Below are positions 59,069 to 64,000 of a stretch of 64,000 nucleotides of DNA, one piece after another. The stretch is from assembly GCF_009733815.1 (NCBI RefSeq), contig NZ_WNXY01000010.1, positions 62,001-126,000 of the forward strand, given 5' to 3'. Position 1 is the stretch's first letter. The number at the start of each line of letters is the position of its first letter. Below the pieces are notes generated by a model that saw nothing but the letters and a program-made list of their open reading frames with translations, did no database searches and was not told the origin of the DNA. Source of the stretch: Pseudactinotalea suaedae (lineage in GTDB: Bacteria > Actinomycetota > Actinomycetes > Actinomycetales > Beutenbergiaceae). The position numbers and the translations under genes are program-made.

Positions 59069-60157
59069 CTAGACGTTGAAGCGGAACTCCACCACGTCGC
59101 CGTCGACCATCACGTAGTCCTTGCCCTCGATCCTGGCCTTGCCGCGAGCGCGCGCCTCGGCGACGGACCCGGCGGCGACCAGGTCCTCGAAGGAGGTGAC
59201 CTCCGCCTTGATGAAGCCCTTCTGGAAGTCGGTGTGGATCACGCCGGCCGCCTGCGGGGCGGTCCAGCCCTTGTGGATCGTCCAGGCCCGGGCCTCCTTC
59301 GGCCCGGCGGTCAGGTAGGTCTGCAGCCCGAGGGTGTCGAAGCCGACCCGGGCGAGCTGGTCCAGCCCGGCCTCGTCCTGACCGTTGTCGGCCAGCATCT
59401 CGGCCGCCTCGTCGGGCTCGAGCTCGACGAGCTCGGCCTCGAACTTCGCGTCGAGGAAGATCGCGTCGGCCGGTGCGACGAGTGCGCGCAGCTCGGCCTG
59501 CCGGTCCGGGTCGGCGAGCACGCCGTCGTCGGAGTTGAAGACGTAGATGAAGGGCTTGGTGGTCATCAGCCCGAACTCGCGCAGCGCGGCGAACGCCTCG
59601 CTGTCCAGCGCGCCCGCGGACGCGCTGAGCGGTGTGCCCTTCTGGAGCAGCTCGATCGCCGTCTGCACCGCGGCCAGCACCGCCGGGTCGGTCTTCTTGC
59701 CGCGGATCTCCTTCTCGAGCCGCGGGATCGCCTTCTCCAGCGTCTGGAGGTCGGCGAGCTGGAGCTCGGTGAGGATCGTCTCGATGTCCGAGCCCGGGTC
59801 GACCTTGCCGTCGACGTGGACGACGTCGGGGTCGTCGAAGGCGCGTGTCACCACGCAGATCGCGTCGGCCTCGCGGATGTTGGCGAGGAACTGGTTGCCC
59901 AGCCCCTCCCCCTCGCTCGCGCCGCGCACGATGCCGGCGATGTCGACGAAGCTCACGGTCGCGGGCACGATCCGCTCGCTCCCGAACACCTCGGCGAGGA
60001 CGGCGAGCCGCGGGTCCGGCAGCGGCACCACCCCGACGTTCGGCTCGATCGTGGCGAACGGGTAGTTCGCCGCGAGCACGGTCGCGCGAGTGAGCGCGTT
60101 GAACAACGTGGACTTGCCGACGTTCGGCAGTCCAGCGATCCCGATCGTCAGAGCCAC
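59069..60157 (-). CDS. ychF: Redox-regulated ATPase YchF
   Basis: P-loop NTPase of the Obg/OLA1 group that prefers ATP. 362 aa from the GTG at 60157. GLPNVGKSTLFNALTRA is the P-loop, FVDIAGIVRGASEGEGLGNQFLANIREAD is the family core, and the C-terminal TGS-like domain contains GPKEARAWTIHKGWTAPQAAGVIHTDF and the terminal GDVVEFRFNV. A full-length, intact member. The GTG is chosen because homology begins at ALTIGIAGLPNVGKS. Confidence 0.96.
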   Translation of the reverse strand: MALTIGIAGLPNVGKSTLFNALTRATVLAANYPFATIEPNVGVVPLPDPRLAVLAEVFGSERIVPATVSFVDIAGIVRGASEGEGLGNQFLANIREADAICVVTRAFDDPDVVHVDGKVDPGSDIETILTELQLADLQTLEKAIPRLEKEIRGKKTDPAVLAAVQTAIELLQKGTPLSASAGALDSEAFAALREFGLMTTKPFIYVFNSDDGVLADPDRQAELRALVAPADAIFLDAKFEAELVELEPDEAAEMLADNGQDEAGLDQLARVGFDTLGLQTYLTAGPKEARAWTIHKGWTAPQAAGVIHTDFQKGFIKAEVTSFEDLVAAGSVAEARARGKARIEGKDYVMVDGDVVEFRFNV

Positions 60158-60207
60158 GGGGGTCAAGCCTACTGGCCTGGACCCGGCCGTCGGTTCGGGC
60201 AGGCGGC

Positions 60208-60948
60208 TCAGGGCCCGACGGCGGTACTCGGCCCGACCGCCGCCGTCACCGCCCCGAGCACCACCACGGCCGCCACGAGCGCGTCCGCCCTGCTGAACGG
60301 CTCCTGCAGCCGCGCCGTGCGGGCGGGTGCCCCGATACCCCGCACGTCCAGCGCGTCGGCGATCCGGTTGCCGCGCCGGATGCCGCCGACCAGCAACCCC
60401 ATCGCCGCACGGGCGTACCCGCAGACCCCGAGCCGGGGTGCGCCGCGGCGGTCCAGCGGAGCCCGGCTGCGTCCGGCCGCGAGCAGCAGCTGCCACCGCT
60501 GCGGCATGTCGGCGAGCATCCGGTGCGCCGTCAGCACCGCGAACCCGCCCCGCGGCCGCAACGGCAGGTGCTGCATCGCGGCCACCACCAGCCGGGTCGG
60601 GTCGGTGCGGCGCCCCACCACCACCGCCGGGACCGCTACCACCAGCACGCGCAGCGCCAGCGCGAGACCAACCCGGACCCCGACGTCGGTGACGTCCAAC
60701 GGTCCCAGCTCCGCGAGCACCGCACCGGATCGGCTCACCGCGTTCGTCATCAGCACCCCCAGCGCGAACGGCACGAACACCAGGTGCGTCCGCGCCAGCT
60801 CGGCCACGCCGACGCGCAGCCCGCACGCCAGCACCACCACCAACCAGCCGTGCAGACCGACCAGAGCGACGCCGTCGAGCACGAACGAGACCGCCGCACC
60901 CAGGACGAGCAGCAGCCCGAGTGGCGTCAACGGGTTCAACCGGCTCAC
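60208..60948 (-). CDS. ykoC: ECF-type transporter transmembrane component (YkoC/EcfT)
   Basis: 246 aa membrane component of an energy-coupling-factor importer. About five hydrophobic helices. The RGIGAP and ARAAMGLLVGGIRRGNRIADALDVRG stretches hold the two Ala-Arg-Gly coupling motifs of the EcfT/CbiQ family. GTG at 60948 overlaps the stop of the dual ATPase gene (GTGA). It is the last gene of the riboswitch-controlled ykoFEDC operon, so the likely cargo is the thiamine precursor HMP. Confidence 0.9.
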   Translation of the reverse strand: MSRLNPLTPLGLLLVLGAAVSFVLDGVALVGLHGWLVVVLACGLRVGVAELARTHLVFVPFALGVLMTNAVSRSGAVLAELGPLDVTDVGVRVGLALALRVLVVAVPAVVVGRRTDPTRLVVAAMQHLPLRPRGGFAVLTAHRMLADMPQRWQLLLAAGRSRAPLDRRGAPRLGVCGYARAAMGLLVGGIRRGNRIADALDVRGIGAPARTARLQEPFSRADALVAAVVVLGAVTAAVGPSTAVGP

Positions 60949-62456
60949 GCCGCGGCCCCTCGGAGCCGGGCACGCGCCGCTGCCGGCAGCGGCAGCCCGG
61001 CAAGCACGAGGAGCTCACCGGCGAGCACCTCGGCCGTGGCGCCGCCACCGAGCAGGCGGCCGTCGCGGACTACGTAGACCCTGTCGGCGACCTCGAGCAC
61101 GAAGCGCAGGTCGTGGCTGGTCAGCAGCACCCCGCGACCGGCGTCGGCCACGGCGCGCAGCGCCCGCACGGTCCACCGCACGCCGGCACGGTCCAGCGAG
61201 TGCGTGGGCTCGTCCGCGAGCACCACGGCACGCTCCCCCTGCAGCACGGTCGCCAGCGACAGCCGCCGCTGCTCGCCGCCGGAGAGCCGGTGCACCGACG
61301 CCTCCGGATCCAGCCCCAGCGCCGCCACCGTGGCCTCGACCACCTCGGCACCGGCGCCGTCGAACGCCACCTCGGCGGCGACCGTCGCCGCGAGGAACTG
61401 CTGCTCGGCGTCACCGAGCACCAGCGCCGGGCGGCCACCCGCGCGGTCGATGCTGCCCGCGAGCGCGCGCAGCTCACCCGCCAGCGTGTGCAGCAGCGTC
61501 GACTTCCCGGACCCGTTCGACCCGACCACCGCCACCACCTCCCCCGCACGCACGCTCACCTCCACGTCCGTGAGCACCGCGCTCTCGCGGCCGACGGCCA
61601 GACCCGTCGTCGCGAGGAGGCTCGCCCCGGGCGAGACCCGCCCGGGCGAGCCCGACGGCGGGAGTGGCGCTGCGCCGTCGAGCTCGGGACCCGGGAGGGT
61701 CGCCTCGAGCGACCAGGGCAGGTGGCAGCCCGCGCGCGCGAGCGCGGGCCCGACCTGGGACCAGACCCGGGTGGCGGGGCCGTCGGCGATCACGCGGCCG
61801 CCCTCGAGCGCGACGACCCGGCGCGGAAGCTCACCCGCGTCGGCCCACTCGTCGAGGCGGTGCTCGACCAGCATCACGGCAGGACTCTGCAGCGCGCTCA
61901 CCACCGCCTGCACGCCGCGCAGCGCGCCGGGGTCGAGGAGCGCTGTCGGCTCGTCGAGCAGCAGCAGGGCGGGTCGCGGTGCGAGCGCGGCGGCGAGCCC
62001 GGCGCGTTGCGCCTGCCCGGCCGAGAGCGTGCCGCTGTCCCGGTCCCGCCACTCCCAGGCGTCCACGGCTCTCAGCGCCGCCGCCACGGCCGCCTCGATG
62101 CGCGGCACCGGCCAGGCGCGGTTCTCGCACCCGAATGCCACGTCGTCGAGCACGACCGGCAGGCACACCCCGGCGGCCGGGTCCTGCGGCAGCCACCCGA
62201 CATCGAGCGGAGGATGGTCGAGCTCCGGGTCGCGACCGATGACCTCCTGCCCTGCCACCACCACGGACCCGGTCACGGTCCCGCCGGGCGCGGGGTCCAG
62301 GCCCGCGACCACTCGCAGCAACGTGGACTTCCCCGAGCCGGAGGGGCCGACCAGGAGCACCTGCTCCCCGGGGTCGACGTCGAGGTCGACCCCGGCGAGC
62401 AGCGTGCGACCCTGCGCGGTGCGGACCGTGAGGTCACGGATGCGCAGAGCGCTCAT
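60945..62456 (-). CDS. ykoD: ECF transporter dual ATPase (YkoD)
   Basis: 503 aa from the ATG at 62456 (the frame is open upstream). Two ABC ATPase halves: first Walker A GPSGSGKSTLL, signature LSAGQAQR (Ala replaces the second Gly), Walker B LLLLDEPT; second GSNGSGKSTLL, LSGGEQRR, VLADEPTHSLD. The domain fusion is characteristic of YkoD. It energises uptake of a thiamine precursor with YkoE and YkoC, in the TPP-riboswitch operon. Confidence 0.93.
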   Translation of the reverse strand: MSALRIRDLTVRTAQGRTLLAGVDLDVDPGEQVLLVGPSGSGKSTLLRVVAGLDPAPGGTVTGSVVVAGQEVIGRDPELDHPPLDVGWLPQDPAAGVCLPVVLDDVAFGCENRAWPVPRIEAAVAAALRAVDAWEWRDRDSGTLSAGQAQRAGLAAALAPRPALLLLDEPTALLDPGALRGVQAVVSALQSPAVMLVEHRLDEWADAGELPRRVVALEGGRVIADGPATRVWSQVGPALARAGCHLPWSLEATLPGPELDGAAPLPPSGSPGRVSPGASLLATTGLAVGRESAVLTDVEVSVRAGEVVAVVGSNGSGKSTLLHTLAGELRALAGSIDRAGGRPALVLGDAEQQFLAATVAAEVAFDGAGAEVVEATVAALGLDPEASVHRLSGGEQRRLSLATVLQGERAVVLADEPTHSLDRAGVRWTVRALRAVADAGRGVLLTSHDLRFVLEVADRVYVVRDGRLLGGGATAEVLAGELLVLAGLPLPAAARARLRGAAA

Positions 62457-62457
62457 C

Positions 62458-63042
62458 TCAGGTCCTCGCGGGCGCGGGCTCGCGCGCGATCGCGAACGAC
62501 TCGAGCACGCCGGTGCGGCGCAGCGCGGACACGAGCACGCGCGCGAGCAGGCCTCCCAGCAGCACGCCGGAGGCGATCTGCAGACCGAGCCGCAGCGCGA
62601 GCAGGTCGGAACCGAACCAGCCCGCCCGTGCGGCCGAGAACCCGAACACGAGCAGGGCGCCCAGCGCTCCGGAGACCGCATAGATCCCCCAGCCGAAGCG
62701 CCGGTACCGGGTGAGCGCGAACGGCAGCTCGCTCCCCACACCCTGCAGCAGCGCGGCGATCAGCAGCATCGGACCCACCGGTGAGCCGAGGAACACGACC
62801 TCGACGATGCTGGCCATGACCTCGGCCACCACGCCCGAGCCCGGTCGGCGCGTGATCGCCACCGCGACCGGCGCCACCAGCAGCCAGCCGCCGAGCAGCA
62901 CGTGCTGGGTCAGGTCGCCGAACGGACCCGCGAGGACCGACAACGCGGTCCAGGCCTGCACGAGCGCCCAGTACAGGAACCCGAACGTCACACCGAGCAC
63001 GACCGTCAGCATCACGTCGCGGGTCTTCCACCGCGCCCTCAT
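62458..63042 (-). CDS. ykoE: ECF transporter substrate-specificity component YkoE
   Basis: 194 aa polytopic membrane protein from the ATG at 63042, with about five to six helices. RWKTRDVMLTVVLGVTFGFLYWALVQAW and the conserved HVLLGGWLLVAPVAVAITRRPGSGVVAEV with PVGPMLLIAALLQGVGSELPFAL are YkoE-family segments, given here only as landmarks. It binds the substrate (HMP by family knowledge). The gene overlaps ykoF by four bases and is followed by ykoD. Confidence 0.92.
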   Translation of the reverse strand: MRARWKTRDVMLTVVLGVTFGFLYWALVQAWTALSVLAGPFGDLTQHVLLGGWLLVAPVAVAITRRPGSGVVAEVMASIVEVVFLGSPVGPMLLIAALLQGVGSELPFALTRYRRFGWGIYAVSGALGALLVFGFSAARAGWFGSDLLALRLGLQIASGVLLGGLLARVLVSALRRTGVLESFAIAREPAPART

Positions 63043-63692
63043 CGCAGGTCCTGGGACGCTACCGGGCTGTTGGCGACGATCGTGGCGTGCGTGACGACGT
63101 GCTGGGTCGCCTGCGCCGCGGCGAGCCAGGTGTCGAGCATCGTCACGAGGACGTCGGCCAGGTCGCCCTGCAGGGTCGTGGCGAAGTGCTCCGAGCGCAG
63201 GTAGGTGCCCGCCTGCTTGGCCCGCTCGATCGCCGCCCACACCGGGGCGAGATGATCGCCCGGGCGAGCTCCGCCGTCGGGGTCGAACAAGGGGTAGAGC
63301 GACCACTGCGCCTGAACCGGCACGCCGGCGGGCGCCAGGTGCGGCGTGGGCGCCTGCGGCGGACCGACGACGCCGCACACCTCGCCGGGGCAGCCCCGCG
63401 AGATCATCACGGTCGCCACCACGTGGTGCCCGTGCGCGGACGCGGCGCCGATGAGGTCGCGCAGGTACTCGGCGATCCGGTGCTCGGGACCGCGGACGAA
63501 GGTCGACACCTTGTCGGTGTCGACCTCGAGATCGTGGGTCTCGACGGCGGAGATCGCCTGGGTGATGACGCGGACGTAGTCGTCGGCCATCACCGACAGG
63601 GTCACGCGTGCGCCGACCCCGAGAGCCGCAGCGGCGGCGATCGGGTCGGTCGGGTCGATCGGGTCGATCGGGGCGGTGGCGGTGCTGGTCAT
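63039..63692 (-). CDS. ykoF: YkoF-type thiamine/HMP-binding protein
   Basis: 217 aa from the ATG at 63692. Two ferredoxin-like YKOF domains are visible: the first has ARVTLSVMADDYVRVITQAI and STFVRGPEHRIAEYLRDL, the second AQWSLYPLFDPDGGARPGDH and YLRSEHFATTLQGDLADVLV. The family binds thiamine or its pyrimidine moiety in the cytoplasm. It is the first gene of the operon, about 60 nt after the TPP riboswitch. Confidence 0.92.
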   Translation of the reverse strand: MTSTATAPIDPIDPTDPIAAAAALGVGARVTLSVMADDYVRVITQAISAVETHDLEVDTDKVSTFVRGPEHRIAEYLRDLIGAASAHGHHVVATVMISRGCPGEVCGVVGPPQAPTPHLAPAGVPVQAQWSLYPLFDPDGGARPGDHLAPVWAAIERAKQAGTYLRSEHFATTLQGDLADVLVTMLDTWLAAAQATQHVVTHATIVANSPVASQDLR

Positions 63693-63749
63693 CGTGGCCT
63701 CACTCTCGTGCGGTCACGGGACGCGAGGTCGTCCGATGACGCCCTGCGT

Positions 63750-63842
63750 GAGCCTCCCTGCGCCGGCATGATCCGGATCAGGTTCGACGGTCGAAGGTTG
63801 GGAACCTTCCTCTCAGCCCGGCCGCTACCGGACTCCCGTGGT
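63750..63842 (-). ncRNA. TPP riboswitch
   Basis: Read on the minus strand the element contains the conserved TPP aptamer segments GGCTGAGAGG, then a variable hairpin (GGTTCCCAACC-type), then GAACCTGATCCGGATCATGCC split as GAACCTGATCC and CATGCCGGCGCAGGGA. It lies upstream of ykoFEDC and lowers their expression when thiamine pyrophosphate is plentiful. A GGCTCAC segment (63748-63754) could pair with the GTGAGGCC that carries the ykoF ribosome site (63696-63703), which suggests translational control. 63843-64000 shows nothing I can name. Confidence 0.93.
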
Positions 63843-64000
63843 GAGGACCACGCTAGTCAGCGCTGCACGGCTTGACCACCGGTGTCCGAGGGATGGGCCG
63901 CTCCGCGGAGCCGGCACGGAACGGCTCGACCTGGCCCGTTCGCGGCGGAACGGCGCGGCTGAGCCGCGATGTCGGTGACGCGTGACAGTCTCGTGGACAT

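Overview
The window is GC-rich (about 70% by eye), densely coding DNA of an actinobacterium. An acyl-CoA carboxylase epsilon subunit beside its beta subunit, an MshB-like mycothiol-type deacetylase, an F420-type (Ddn-like) oxidoreductase, DapD plus DapC of the succinylase lysine pathway, and many GTG/TTG starts point to Actinomycetia, most likely order Micrococcales. Family and genus are inference only. No rRNA, tRNA, phage or insertion sequence was seen.

Layout. 0-3 kb: a D-2-hydroxyacid dehydrogenase and a sugar-type binding lipoprotein (cut by the window start), divergent from a DeoR/LacI hybrid regulator. 3-13.5 kb: a conserved actinobacterial block with purE-purK, a GtrA membrane protein, a histidine kinase/response regulator pair, a class III cyclase, birA, acyl-CoA carboxylase beta and epsilon, and a DUF885 protein. 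13.5-18 kb: an epimerase facing a TetR gene that is translationally coupled to a UDP-glucose dehydrogenase, then a DUF559-type gene split by an in-frame TGA and framed by 31-bp-period repeats. 18-25 kb: small proteins, Maf, the biotinylated carboxylase alpha subunit, a serine hydrolase, a NUDIX-NYN fusion, dapD and a lysozyme-like protein.

26-36.6 kb: citrate synthase, a divergent very large glutamate-synthase-like protein (1855 aa) overlapping by four bases a CysJ-type diflavin reductase, then dapC and a 7Fe ferredoxin. The GOGAT-like/diflavin pair is the most unusual system here: a glutamate synthase large subunit is normally paired with GltD or uses ferredoxin. Arrays of one 17-bp word lie on both sides of the block holding citrate synthase and this pair.

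36.6-50 kb: a VanW protein, a flavin reductase, an MshB-like deacetylase fused to a membrane domain, typA, and an oligopeptide transporter (A, B, C and a fused DF ATPase) whose cistrons are interrupted by a PH-domain gene on the other strand. 50-59 kb: arfB, a GH65 phosphorylase, hypothetical genes, and a small accessory island (MFS exporter with XRE regulator, SnoaL-like protein with TetR regulator). 59-64 kb: ychF and a TPP-riboswitch-controlled ykoFEDC thiamine-precursor uptake operon.

Three different tandem repeat families (51-, 31- and about 28-bp periods) occupy 3' intergenic spaces. Together with the GOGAT-diflavin operon they are the main points worth following up.
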